Assembly (NCBI GenBank): GCA_028688815.1
Contig: JAQTXJ010000018.1
Span: 1-39,411 of the forward strand
Length of the DNA stretch: 39,411 nucleotides
Source of the DNA: a bacterium
GTDB taxonomy: Bacteria; Hydrothermota; UBA3073; JACQXS01; JAQTXJ01
Direction: 5' to 3'
Shown: in pieces, positions 23,687-32,663 of the stretch
Numbering within the stretch: position 1 is the stretch's first letter
How the letters are laid out: each line of letters begins with the position of its first letter
Program-made: the position numbers and the translations under genes
The notes under the pieces: model-generated
What the model was told of the DNA's origin: nothing
What the model saw: the letters and a program-made list of their open reading frames with translations, nothing else
Database searches by the model: none

Positions 23687-26413
23687 TTATTTTAGAATCG
23701 TAAATTTTCCTCTATACTCTGAATCTTTACATTTGATAGAGTAAAAGTAAATGCCACTTTTTACTCTTTTGCCGGTATTATCTATTCCGTTCCAAGATGT
23801 AGTGACTGAACTTTTTCGGTTGGGAGAAATTGCCAAATTCTTAATTAGTCTTCCGCTTAAATCATATATTCGCAGGCTAATGTCCAGTTCTCCATTATTC
23901 AACGACAACTTAAAATTAACACTTGTAGTAGCAGGATTAGGGTATATTTCTAGTCTTTGATCCGCCTGAGGCGGATTGACTTTTGAGTTTTGAGTTTCTT
24001 CGGTTCCTGCGCTGCAATTCCAATCCCACTTACATGGAATTCCGTTTACTATTGACCATAACCTGTAATATCCCGATACCGTTGGTAATCCTACGACGTT
24101 TGTATGTGCACTGTCCCAGGATACACTATGCGGCATAAGCATTATTTCCCCTCCGCCGTTCCCCTGCCAGTTTCCTCCTCCTGCGCGCACGAGCGATATA
24201 ATAGGATGGTCATTAGAGGCTACATGACAGTAATTGCCACCGTCTGCTTCGGATACGCCACGTAATAGTGTCCCTGACATATTCATAGTAGGGGATATTT
24301 GTGTAACCGATTTGTAATTTGTTATTGTTGACTGCCATATGCTCTGATAACCAAGTCCTATATCATATTGCTCAACAGAACTTAGCACCGAGCCTCCCGT
24401 AGAGCCTCCTATTGTATAAACATAAGGTTTCAGATAAGGTACAAGAATTGACGAGTGATATGCTCTTCCCGTTCCAAGATTAGCAGAAACTTTCCAACCG
24501 TGTTTCCCGGTTGCCCTGTCCAACTCTGCTGCCGGATCCCATAATTCGGATGATGCGAAATAACTTGTTCCATCCGTTCCGCCGGTAACAAGTACAATAC
24601 CTGAATAAAGAAGAATCGTATTATGTCCGTATCTTGCCGTGTTCAAATTTGTTTCTGCTGTCCAGGTATTTGTTGTCGGGTCATATATTTCACAACTATT
24701 TAGTGCGGAGCCACCTGCACCTTTGCCTCCGACTACCAATACTTTTCCCGACTGTAATAACGTTGCCGTATGCAAACTTCGTGCAGTTGTCATTGATGCA
24801 GCCGGAACTGTTGTCCAATCTGTTCCATTCCAGATTTCACAAGTAGCTGTCGGCGTACCTCCGGTTGTTTCCCCACCGATTACCATTATATTTCCATTAA
24901 GCAACAACACTACGCTGTGTCTTGCTCTTGCTGTTGTCATTGTTCCTGCTGATGACCATGTACTACCATTAAATACTTCACAGGTATTTAAGTAACTTGC
25001 TCCTTCTCCGCCTGTTACCAAAACTCTTCCGTCTGCAAGTAAAGTTGCGCTGTGGTCAAATCTTGCATCTGTCATTGCGCCCGTTGAATTCCATATTTGT
25101 GTTGTCTGGTCAAATATTTCGCAGGAGTTTAGAGCAACCGTATTTTTGCCTCCTGCGGCAAGGACTTCTCCCGTTGTTGATGCAAGCAAAACGGCAGTGT
25201 GATGAGTCCTGGCAGTATTGAGAGAGCCTGTAAATGCTATTATTTCCGTTTTATAATTATACAATTCACAAGAATTTAGCGCAGTCCCGCCTGCATTTTC
25301 GCCGCCGGATATAAGCACATTTGTTGAGCAGTTATTCGTATGTTTTATGGGTAAAATTGTAGTTGTGGCATATTGACGTGCCGTATTAAGCGCTTCTGCC
25401 TTTGTTTGCCAGACTCCATTGGACGGGTCATATATTTCGCATTGTGGCGGGAAGCTTGATGCTTGAGTGCCCATTGCCAAGACTTTTCCGGTATATAGTA
25501 GAGACAGCGAAAAATGGTCTCTTGTTTTATTCATAGGGTCAACCGTAGTCCATTGTTCTGTTGCCGGATCAAATAGTCGGCAGGTACTCAAATCCGAACC
25601 TCCTGCTACTAATACTTTTCCGTTTGGCAGTAATGCCAGCGCTTCTATAGTAGCATCTGGTTCTTCCATAGTATCGCTTGCGCTCCACTTCTCCGTTGCC
25701 AGGTCGTACAGGTCGCTTGGAGCTTTTTTCCCGGTCATCAATACTTTATTCCATGGAGGCGGCAGCAGAACGCCTACGTGTGTAGTTTTTCTTATGGTTA
25801 ATGAATCCGTGATATTCCATACTCCCAATATCGGGTTATAGAGTTCGCATGTTCTGATGCCTATAGGGCCACCGCCTGCCATAAGAACTTTTCCGTTTGG
25901 CAGAAGGACTTCTACTCCCGTGCCGTGGCTTACGTTAGTTGAACCAGTTGCGCTTAAAGTATTTGAGAGATAGTTATAAAGCTGGCAATTCTGTCCATCA
26001 TATATTATAAGCACCCGTCCATCTTTCAATAATGTATAGCAGTTCCATTTGCCCCAGCTTGGGAGGCTTACTCCTGCGCTACGCCAGTTATTGCTATCCG
26101 GCTGAAAAAACCAGAAATTACTACCATCCAAATATAATACCTTCCCGTTATAAAGTAGAATACCCAAATCATGGCTAGAGCCGCTGGGGAGATTTGTTTT
26201 TGTCCATTTCCCGATTTTGGGGTCAAAAATCTGGTAAGAGCTAAACTCGTTTAGCCCGCCCATTATCATTAACCTTCCGTCAGGAAATCCTACACACTCG
26301 AACCCTGAGTTTCCAACAATCAGGTCGTTTGTATAGCTCCATCTGCTTCCGAAGACTGCAGTAACGGATAACGTGAAAGTGATTAATGCTAATATATATT
26401 TATTCATAAGCAT
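23687..26413 (-). CDS. Exported Kelch-repeat protein with sorting domain
   Basis: Large surface or secreted protein of 908 residues. A signal peptide (start at 26413 or at Met3, with a GGGGGG Shine-Dalgarno) precedes about 12-14 Kelch motifs (~20-680), seen as repeated GRVLVTGG / TCEIYDPxTxxW pairs; that number suggests two beta-propellers. Residues ~690-790 form a further beta domain (RGVSEADGG, HPIISLVRAGGG) like that after Kelch repeats in galactose-oxidase-like proteins; no copper-site residues can be assigned. The last ~80 residues are the sorting domain (EIYPNPATTSVNFKLSL, IYDLSGRLIKNL, SGIYFYS). A palindrome (23960-23976) encodes part of the linker before it. Carbohydrate or protein binding is inferred. 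Confidence 0.85.
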   Translation of the reverse strand: MLMNKYILALITFTLSVTAVFGSRWSYTNDLIVGNSGFECVGFPDGRLMIMGGLNEFSSYQIFDPKIGKWTKTNLPSGSSHDLGILLYNGKVLYLDGSNFWFFQPDSNNWRSAGVSLPSWGKWNCYTLLKDGRVLIIYDGQNCQLYNYLSNTLSATGSTNVSHGTGVEVLLPNGKVLMAGGGPIGIRTCELYNPILGVWNITDSLTIRKTTHVGVLLPPPWNKVLMTGKKAPSDLYDLATEKWSASDTMEEPDATIEALALLPNGKVLVAGGSDLSTCRLFDPATEQWTTVDPMNKTRDHFSLSLLYTGKVLAMGTQASSFPPQCEIYDPSNGVWQTKAEALNTARQYATTTILPIKHTNNCSTNVLISGGENAGGTALNSCELYNYKTEIIAFTGSLNTARTHHTAVLLASTTGEVLAAGGKNTVALNSCEIFDQTTQIWNSTGAMTDARFDHSATLLADGRVLVTGGEGASYLNTCEVFNGSTWSSAGTMTTARARHSVVLLLNGNIMVIGGETTGGTPTATCEIWNGTDWTTVPAASMTTARSLHTATLLQSGKVLVVGGKGAGGSALNSCEIYDPTTNTWTAETNLNTARYGHNTILLYSGIVLVTGGTDGTSYFASSELWDPAAELDRATGKHGWKVSANLGTGRAYHSSILVPYLKPYVYTIGGSTGGSVLSSVEQYDIGLGYQSIWQSTITNYKSVTQISPTMNMSGTLLRGVSEADGGNYCHVASNDHPIISLVRAGGGNWQGNGGGEIMLMPHSVSWDSAHTNVVGLPTVSGYYRLWSIVNGIPCKWDWNCSAGTEETQNSKVNPPQADQRLEIYPNPATTSVNFKLSLNNGELDISLRIYDLSGRLIKNLAISPNRKSSVTTSWNGIDNTGKRVKSGIYFYSIKCKDSEYRGKFTILK
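23960..23976 (-). repeat. In-frame palindrome in Kelch linker
   Basis: ATCCGCC-TGA-GGCGGAT, a perfect 7-bp inverted repeat. It is translated as part of NPPQADQR between the propeller region and the sorting domain, and belongs to the same repeat type as 7164-7178 and 1058-1072. Confidence 0.75.
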
Positions 26414-26450
26414 TTTCCCCCCTTTTATATAATTAAATATTCATTCTACA

Positions 26451-26479
26451 TATTTACGCATATGAACGATAGATGTCAA
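26451..26479 (-). promoter_or_regulatory. Kelch gene promoter
   Basis: On the minus strand TTGACA (26479-26474), 17-bp spacer, TAAATA (26456-26451), followed by a ~30-nt leader with a GGGGGG ribosome-binding site. Confidence 0.55.
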
Positions 26480-26538
26480 TTTTTTTTAAAAGAATCTATA
26501 AAAATCATATTTCAGCTTCTAGGGTTTCTCTTTTTTAT

Positions 26539-26567
26539 TTGACTTTTCCCATTCCCATTTTTATAAT
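26539..26567 (+). promoter_or_regulatory. Glycoside hydrolase promoter
   Basis: TTGACT (26539-26544), exactly 17 bp, then a perfect TATAAT (26562-26567). A GGAGG ribosome-binding site lies just before the ATG at 26594. Divergent from the Kelch promoter. Confidence 0.7.
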
Positions 26568-26593
26568 ATAATATCAAAGTATAGGAGGAAATT

Positions 26594-28447
26594 ATGTATC
26601 TGATATTATCTTTTTTTCTAACGTTTACGGGTTTAGAAAAACCTTGTAATGTAAATACGGAAAAATCCGTAATGGTTTCTGACACTATAGGAATAGACTT
26701 AAATTCTTGTTGGTCTGCGTTTTCGGGTATCGGTTGGAACATTAATGCGGGAACTTTTCAATGGGGAAACTGGGATAGTATCAAAGCGCTGTTGGATGAA
26801 TCGAATATGCAGTTTGCCCGGATAATAGGGCATATGGAATTCTGGTATCCTGATTCTAATTCTTTTACTCCGACAAACGATGTAATGAATTCCATATATA
26901 AATTTCTTGATTATTGCGAACAAAATAACGTAACAGTTATGTTCCACAACTGGTGGACCGGCGGGAAATACGACAACTATACTCCCTGGCCGAATCACTA
27001 TTTCTGGCTTGCAAGGTGTTGTTACCTTGACCCGACAAACTCGTTAAGCAAATGGAATTATAATAACGGGTGGACAAGTTCGGGCCCCGAAACCGACCAG
27101 CCTTATGATGCGGATAAGTTTGCATATTCAATATACAGGATAGTGGATTATATGTGGAATACAAAACATTACAGGTGTATAAAATATCTTGGACTCTGGA
27201 ATGAACCAAATGGATTATGGGCATATGCCCCGAGAGATATGGATAATAGCGGTTCTCCCGACTACAGTTACCCGACGGGATTTTATGTTTTATACAACAA
27301 GATGAACTGGTATCTTGATTATATGGGAATAAAAGATAGTCTGTTGCTGGTGGGAAATGATGTTTCATATCCTCTTACGGATGCGATGACGGATATCGGA
27401 ACAACACTTTCCGCATGGGAAGCCGGACACAGATGCGATGATTATATAGGGGCAATTAGTTTTCACTCTTATGGAACGGTGTATGGTGCAGGCGGGCCTT
27501 GCAATAAAGTAAGGAACCAGATATATAATAATAACTATGACAGTAAAATTGAACCCATAATAATGGGGGAAATCGGGGATGATGCCGGGGACCACACTAC
27601 TACGCAAGGCAAGATAAACAACTCATTTGACTGCGCAAAAAAAATAATAGCAGAAGCAAAACAGGGAGCATATGCTATTGCAAAGTGGTGGTATAATGGC
27701 GGGGATGCGGACGGTTTTTCCGGGACTCTCGGGCAAGGAGAAAGGCCGATGGTTCAAAACTTTTATCCTTCCGAAATTATGAGCGCATCCATTCCGAGGA
27801 TGAAAAATGACCGGTATGTAATGGGGACTTATGTGTCGTCATCGGGAGGATATTTGGATGCGGTTGATATAAGATTCTGGTGTTCAAACCTGGGAAGAAA
27901 TGCCGACGCTATATGGGTGGTAAATGATAATTCAGGAGCGAGAATAGTAAGTTTTAATGTTTCAAATGTTCCCGTATCGGAGAATAAAACGTTCTATAAA
28001 AAGTATATAAATATGCAAGATACGTTGTGTCCTATAATTTCAGGGAGGACTATATATGTTAGTACGGCGAATCATTCGTTTGTGGATACGTTGCCTGCAA
28101 AAAGCATAGTAGTATACAGCGAATATGATAAGTTAATCGGAATAAAGGAAGATAAGGATACCAAAAAGATCGGGCAGATAAATATTTTAAGTAATCCAAA
28201 TCCGTTTATGGAAACAACGGAAATAGAGTATATGCTTCCCGGTAACGGCAATGTAGATATTTCAATTTATAATGTTAGCGGGGAAAAGATAAAAACTCTT
28301 GTAAGCGAAAATAAGGCGGCCGGTAATTACGGCGTAAGGTGGGACGGCAAATCTGAATCCGGGAAACAAGTTCCTTCGGGCGTTTATTTTTGCAGGTTAA
28401 AAACGGAAGGCAATACGACAACTAAAAAACTCCATCTTGTGAAGTAA
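26594..28447 (+). CDS. Exported clan GH-A glycoside hydrolase with sorting domain
   Basis: Probable secreted polysaccharide-degrading enzyme of 617 residues. A weak signal peptide (MYLILSFFLTFTG) is followed by a TIM-barrel-like region (~35-400). LGLWNEPNG places the acid/base candidate at Glu204, and IIMGEIGDD places the nucleophile candidate at Glu326. The NEP motif and ~120-residue spacing are typical of retaining clan GH-A families (GH5/GH39/GH30-like); the exact family and substrate are uncertain. A beta domain (~400-510) follows, then the sorting domain (NPNPFMETTEIEYMLP, SIYNVSGEKIKTLV, SGVYFCRL). Its own strong promoter lies upstream. It ends 4 bp from the convergent propeller gene. 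Confidence 0.8.
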   Translation: MYLILSFFLTFTGLEKPCNVNTEKSVMVSDTIGIDLNSCWSAFSGIGWNINAGTFQWGNWDSIKALLDESNMQFARIIGHMEFWYPDSNSFTPTNDVMNSIYKFLDYCEQNNVTVMFHNWWTGGKYDNYTPWPNHYFWLARCCYLDPTNSLSKWNYNNGWTSSGPETDQPYDADKFAYSIYRIVDYMWNTKHYRCIKYLGLWNEPNGLWAYAPRDMDNSGSPDYSYPTGFYVLYNKMNWYLDYMGIKDSLLLVGNDVSYPLTDAMTDIGTTLSAWEAGHRCDDYIGAISFHSYGTVYGAGGPCNKVRNQIYNNNYDSKIEPIIMGEIGDDAGDHTTTQGKINNSFDCAKKIIAEAKQGAYAIAKWWYNGGDADGFSGTLGQGERPMVQNFYPSEIMSASIPRMKNDRYVMGTYVSSSGGYLDAVDIRFWCSNLGRNADAIWVVNDNSGARIVSFNVSNVPVSENKTFYKKYINMQDTLCPIISGRTIYVSTANHSFVDTLPAKSIVVYSEYDKLIGIKEDKDTKKIGQINILSNPNPFMETTEIEYMLPGNGNVDISIYNVSGEKIKTLVSENKAAGNYGVRWDGKSESGKQVPSGVYFCRLKTEGNTTTKKLHLVK

Positions 28448-28451
28448 GAAA

Positions 28452-29879
28452 TTATTTCAGGATAATAAGTTTCTCAGTTTTTTGGTAATTGCCGATTACA
28501 AGTTTTGCAAAGTATATGCCTTTTTCATGTATTTGAGGAGTAAAGGAATAAGTTCCCTGTTTCATAGTGCCTGAAAAAAGGTTCTGTTTTAGTCTGCCGC
28601 ATAAGTCGTAGATAGTTATTCGTATATTTGTATAATCGTTATTCGGTACGGATAAACAAATCTTATCTTTTATAACTTTAAACTCTAAGTTGCTGGAGGG
28701 TTGCAACTCTTTACTTTTTTCTTCTACTCCTACATAGCCTGAGGAGTCGGTTTTAATAAGCCAGACATCATACCCGCCTGCACCGAAAGAGTTTGTATGA
28801 CCTGCAATTATAAATCCATTGTCCGAAGTTTCTTGAACTGAATAGGCATAATCAGAATAGGCTCCACCAAAAGTTCTTGTCCAAAGGGTATCGCCCAAAG
28901 AGTTTGTTTTAATAAGGTAGATGTTTGGATAATAACCTGCACCAAAAGAGTGTGTGATTCCTGTGATGATAAACCCGCTATCTTGAGTTTTTTTAACAGA
29001 ATAACCATAATCAGTGGTGGTCCCGCCGTAAGTTCTCGTCCAGAGAGTGTCGCCTGAAGAAGTTGTTCTGATAAGATAAGCATTACATCCGCCAGTCCCA
29101 AAAGAGTATGTATTGCCTACGATGATAAATCCACTATCTTGAGTTTCTTGAACAGAATAGCCACAATCACCGTTAGTCCCGCCATAAGTTTTTGTCCATA
29201 ATGTATCTCCTAAAGAATTTGTTTTAATGAAATAGACATCTACAGCGCTTGATTTGAAAGAATATCCTGCAATAATAAATCCATTATCAGAAGTTTCTTG
29301 AACTGAATACCCCCCATCATCGTTAGTTTCTCCGAATGTTTTTGTCCATAAAGTATCCCCAAAAGAAGTTGTTCTAATGAGATAGACATTTGAATAACCC
29401 GTGCCAAAAGAGCGTGTAGTGCCTGTAATGATAAAACCTGAATCGGAAGTCTCTTGAACGGAATTGCCCATATCAGAAGAAGTTCCGCCAAAAGTTTTAG
29501 TCCATAGACAATTGCCATCGCTATTTGTTTTTATTAAATAGACATCGGAATTCCCTGCACCATAAGAGTATGTATAGCCGGTTATTATGTATCCGCCATC
29601 AAAAGTCTGCTGAACGGATTCCCCAACATCGGTGGTATCTCCACCAAAAGTTTTAGTCCATAGGGCGTTGCTGGACGAATCGGTTTTTATTAAATAAACG
29701 TCGGAATTTCCGGCGCCATAAGATTTTGTAGACCCTGTTACTATGTATCCGTTATCAGCAGTTTGTTGAACCGAATAGCCATAATCATCTTTATTCCCGC
29801 CGAAAGTTTTTGTCCATCGGATAGTCTGTCCGTATAGGCTACTCCAGAATAATACGCTTATTAATAAGTATTTGTTCAT
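28452..29879 (-). CDS. Seven-repeat propeller-like exported protein 1, with sorting domain
   Basis: 475 residues. Signal peptide MNKYLLISVLFWSSLYGQ, then seven ~50-residue repeats each starting with LWTKTFGG-type strands and containing YSVQETSDNGFIIAGYT and VYLIKTNSLGD. Seven such four-strand repeats fit a closed seven-bladed beta-propeller. The last ~80 residues are a sorting domain variant (FKVIKDKICLSVPNN, TIYDLCGRLKQNL, KGIYFAKL). It is last in the minus-strand set 34064 > 32634 > 31202 > 29879. No Shine-Dalgarno. Function unknown; the family is common in uncultured FCB-type genomes as a surface protein. Confidence 0.82.
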   Translation of the reverse strand: MNKYLLISVLFWSSLYGQTIRWTKTFGGNKDDYGYSVQQTADNGYIVTGSTKSYGAGNSDVYLIKTDSSSNALWTKTFGGDTTDVGESVQQTFDGGYIITGYTYSYGAGNSDVYLIKTNSDGNCLWTKTFGGTSSDMGNSVQETSDSGFIITGTTRSFGTGYSNVYLIRTTSFGDTLWTKTFGETNDDGGYSVQETSDNGFIIAGYSFKSSAVDVYFIKTNSLGDTLWTKTYGGTNGDCGYSVQETQDSGFIIVGNTYSFGTGGCNAYLIRTTSSGDTLWTRTYGGTTTDYGYSVKKTQDSGFIITGITHSFGAGYYPNIYLIKTNSLGDTLWTRTFGGAYSDYAYSVQETSDNGFIIAGHTNSFGAGGYDVWLIKTDSSGYVGVEEKSKELQPSSNLEFKVIKDKICLSVPNNDYTNIRITIYDLCGRLKQNLFSGTMKQGTYSFTPQIHEKGIYFAKLVIGNYQKTEKLIILK

Positions 29880-29917
29880 TTAGTTTCTACATTGTTTTAG
29901 GCTTAAGAAACCATAAA

Positions 29918-29937
29918 TTATAAGCTAAAGCTTATAA
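29918..29937 (-). other. Hairpin between two propeller genes
   Basis: TTATAAGCT (29918-29926) and AGCTTATAA (29929-29937) form a perfect 9-bp stem with a 2-nt loop in the 90-bp gap. In the direction of transcription only a loose T-rich stretch follows, so it may be a weak terminator or processing site. Confidence 0.45.
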
Positions 29938-29969
29938 ACCCTCCATTAAAATGGGGTAGAAGAGACGAT

Positions 29970-31202
29970 TTATTTTTTTACGGATACTCCAAGCGAATCT
30001 GTTTTTATAAGCCATACATCAGTATAGTACGGATAATACTGGTTTGTTACACTTCCCGCTATTATATACCCATTATCAGAAGTTTCCCGGACTGAATACC
30101 CATAATCATTGTGTTCATAAACTGTGCTAAAAATTTTATCCCATTGTTTATTCCCGGACCCATCTGTCTTTATAAGCCATGCATCATAGTCGTCTGCGAA
30201 GTAAGCATTTCTATAACCTGCAATTACATAACCTCCATCAGTTGTTTGTACCACCGATTGTCCCTCATCATCCTTAGTCCCGCCAAAAGTTTTTGTCCAC
30301 AGTGTGTCGCCTGTGTTATTCGTTTTTATCAAGTAAACATCTTCTCTTCCTCCACCGTAAGAAGTTGTCCATCCCGTAATAATATACCCTCCATCCGTAG
30401 TCTGAGCTACCGAATACCCTGCATCATTGTTACTACCGCCATAGGTTTTTGTCCATAAAGTGTCGCCCAGACTATCCGTTTTTATCAAATAAACCTGTTC
30501 ATAATTTCCGCCATAATAAGTTATCCAACCTGCAATGGCGTATCCCCCGTCATTTGTTTGAAGTACTGAACGCCCTGCGTCATTGGCTATTCCACCGAAG
30601 GTTTTTGTCCATAAAGCATTACCCAAATTGTCTGTCTTTATTAAATAGACATCCATCCCACCTGCGCCATAAGATTTTGTGAAACCCGTAATAATATATC
30701 CACCATCTGTGGTTTGCTCTACTGAATATCCGGCGTCGTCTTTATTGCCGCCGAGAGTTTTTGTCCATAATGTATCACACAAACTATCCGTCTTTATTAA
30801 ATAGACATCCATCCCACCTGCGCCATAAGATTTTGTGAAACCCGTAATAATATATCCACCATCTGTGGTTTGCTCTACTGAATATCCGGCGTCGTCTTTA
30901 TTGCCGCCAAAAGTCTTTATCTCTAAACAATTGCCATCGCTGTTTGTTTTTATTAAATAAACGTCGGAACCGCCTGCTCCGTAAGATTTTGTAAATCCTG
31001 TAATTATATATCCGTTGTCCGTTGTTTGCGCTACAGAATATCCGGCATCGTCATCAGTCCCGCCAAAAGTCTTTATCCATTTGTTTTGAGCATACAAATT
31101 AACCGAAAACAAAATAATAAATAGTAAAAAGAATGGGGTCAAAAACACTGGATTCCCGCTTACGCGGGAATGACAAATGGGAAGCGATAGATATTTATTC
31201 AT
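29970..31202 (-). CDS. Seven-repeat propeller-like protein 2, lacking sorting domain
   Basis: 410 residues, a paralogue of the genes on either side. Seven WTKTFGG...VYLIKTD repeats are present, but the protein stops at SLGVSVKK, just where the others begin their linker and sorting domain, so it has no visible anchor. Repeats 2 and 3 share a 119-bp stretch of identical DNA. The signal peptide is abnormal: between MNKYLSL and the hydrophobic LLFIILFSVNLYAQ lies PICHSRVSGNPVF, encoded by a known type of mobile palindrome (31152-31171). It starts 7 bp after the upstream gene stops and has no Shine-Dalgarno, so coupling is likely. Confidence 0.8.
   Translation of the reverse strand: MNKYLSLPICHSRVSGNPVFLTPFFLLFIILFSVNLYAQNKWIKTFGGTDDDAGYSVAQTTDNGYIITGFTKSYGAGGSDVYLIKTNSDGNCLEIKTFGGNKDDAGYSVEQTTDGGYIITGFTKSYGAGGMDVYLIKTDSLCDTLWTKTLGGNKDDAGYSVEQTTDGGYIITGFTKSYGAGGMDVYLIKTDNLGNALWTKTFGGIANDAGRSVLQTNDGGYAIAGWITYYGGNYEQVYLIKTDSLGDTLWTKTYGGSNNDAGYSVAQTTDGGYIITGWTTSYGGGREDVYLIKTNNTGDTLWTKTFGGTKDDEGQSVVQTTDGGYVIAGYRNAYFADDYDAWLIKTDGSGNKQWDKIFSTVYEHNDYGYSVRETSDNGYIIAGSVTNQYYPYYTDVWLIKTDSLGVSVKK
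30634..30908 (-). repeat. Perfect 119-bp direct duplication
   Basis: Bases 30634-30752 and 30790-30908 are identical over 119 bp and lie 156 bp (52 codons, one propeller repeat) apart. The perfect identity, against clear divergence in other repeats, implies recent duplication or gene conversion within the gene. Confidence 0.93.
31152..31171 (-). repeat. ATTCCC-N8-GGGAAT palindrome in a signal-peptide region
   Basis: ATTCCCGC-TTAC-GCGGGAAT fits the form of the neisserial dRS3 repeat (ATTCCC, 8 bases, GGGAAT), and similar elements are widespread in other bacteria. It is translated here as part of CHSRVSGNP in the leader of the 31202 gene. A half-copy lies near 6942. Confidence 0.85.
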
Positions 31203-31209
31203 TTTTAGT

Positions 31210-32634
31210 TTAGTGTTTCACAAGTATAAATTTATTAATTGATTTGTAATTGCCGGCAGAAAGGGAATAAAAGTATATGCCTGCGGGGACTTTTCGGTTT
31301 GCATCATCTTTGCCATTCCAGTGTATTGTATGTTTCCCGACTGGCCGGGTTCCATTAACCAGCGTTTTTATACGTGTGCCTGAAATATCATAAATTGTTA
31401 ATTTCACTTCTTGCTCTGATAATGTGTTTGAAGCGGGAATATTATATTCGATAGACAAATTTGAATATACAGGGTTAGGGTAAGACTTGCAGGAAAAGAC
31501 GATAGGAGTATTGGTTTCTTCAATGCCTGTTTCTTTCCCGAACTTTGCGACATAAGCCGAAGAACCAAGCGAGCCGGCGACTATAAAGCTGCCGTCATTT
31601 GCCTGTAATACGCAATATCCGCAACTGGCTGAACTTTTAATATAAGCTTTTGCCCATAAACTATCTCCATTAGGTTTTATTTTCATAAGACAAAGATTGT
31701 TTTGGCTATTATTAAACATTTCTCCTGTAATAATAAACCCGCTGTCATTTGTTTGTGTTACGGAATAGCCACAATCAGTACTAGTTCCTCCATAATAACT
31801 TGTATAACTCTTTGTCCATAAAATGTTACCATTAAAATCTATTTTTACAATGTAAATATCATTATTATAATTATATGTTTCTCCTACGATTATAAAATTG
31901 CTGTCTTTTGTCGGACAAATTGAATAACCGCGAGCATAGTTACCTCCAGAACCTTCTATTGCCTTTGTCCAGATTGTATCGCCTTTATAGTCTACCTTTA
32001 TAAGATAAATATTCCAATGCCCAATATTTGTTTCCCCCGCGATTATAAAACCGCTGTCTTGAGTTTGTTGAACTGAAAATCCTATATCATTACCAGTTCC
32101 ACCAAAAGTTTTTGTCCATAAAGAATCACCATTACAGTCTGTCTTAATGAGGTAGACATCAAAACTGCCTGTCCCGAAAGAGCCTGTATATCCCGTAATG
32201 ATAAAACCGTCGTCTTTTGTCTGGAGGACTGAATAACCACAATCATAACCGGCCCCACCAAAAGTTTTGGTCCACAATGTATCCCCAATGGTATTTGTTC
32301 GCGTAAGATAAACATCATATTCGCTGCCCGTATGCGTTTCCCCCGTAACAATAAATCCTCCGTCTTTTGTCTGACAAATTGAACGAGCAGTCCCGTTGCC
32401 ATAGTTGTTTGTCCAGAGAGTATCCCCGTTAGGTTTTATCTTTATAAGACCAATGTTGTTTTTTATTTTTCCTGCAATTACAAAATTACTATCTCCGCAT
32501 GAGGTTGACTGGCATATTGAGTAAATACAATCGCTTCCTCCCCCTACGCCAAACTTTCGTGTCCATAAAGTATCGGGCGGGCCGGCGAAAACATTCGTTC
32601 CGAATAATATAAAAATAATAAAAAGTTTTTTCAT
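31210..32634 (-). CDS. Seven-repeat propeller-like exported protein 3, with sorting domain
   Basis: 474 residues. Signal peptide MKKLFIIFILFGTNVFAG, then seven repeats of the LWTKTFGG / GYSVQQTQDSGFIIAGET / YLIKTD type. This copy is more diverged than its two paralogues: the first two repeats are irregular (FGVGGGSDCIYSI, YGNGTARSICQ) and repeats 5-7 carry short insertions. The C-terminal ~85 residues are a full sorting domain (SYPNPVYSNLSIEYNIP, TIYDISGTRIKTLV, AGIYFYSL). It starts 29 bp after the RCC1 gene and ends 7 bp before the next paralogue. Function unknown. Confidence 0.82.
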   Translation of the reverse strand: MKKLFIIFILFGTNVFAGPPDTLWTRKFGVGGGSDCIYSICQSTSCGDSNFVIAGKIKNNIGLIKIKPNGDTLWTNNYGNGTARSICQTKDGGFIVTGETHTGSEYDVYLTRTNTIGDTLWTKTFGGAGYDCGYSVLQTKDDGFIITGYTGSFGTGSFDVYLIKTDCNGDSLWTKTFGGTGNDIGFSVQQTQDSGFIIAGETNIGHWNIYLIKVDYKGDTIWTKAIEGSGGNYARGYSICPTKDSNFIIVGETYNYNNDIYIVKIDFNGNILWTKSYTSYYGGTSTDCGYSVTQTNDSGFIITGEMFNNSQNNLCLMKIKPNGDSLWAKAYIKSSASCGYCVLQANDGSFIVAGSLGSSAYVAKFGKETGIEETNTPIVFSCKSYPNPVYSNLSIEYNIPASNTLSEQEVKLTIYDISGTRIKTLVNGTRPVGKHTIHWNGKDDANRKVPAGIYFYSLSAGNYKSINKFILVKH

Positions 32635-32663
32635 TTACTTATTTATGCAAAATATTACAGGTG

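Noticed and set aside
24634-25841. Several plus-strand frames of 70-124 codons opposite the Kelch gene
   Set aside because: Antisense shadows of Kelch repeats with no start signals or recognisable domains.
28808-29518. Alternative frames of ~90-100 codons within the propeller gene
   Set aside because: They arise because the DNA repeats carry a second open frame; the main frame has signal peptide, seven repeats and sorting domain.
32082-32402. 106-codon alternative frame in the third propeller gene
   Set aside because: Same cause: repeat-driven shadow of the real frame.
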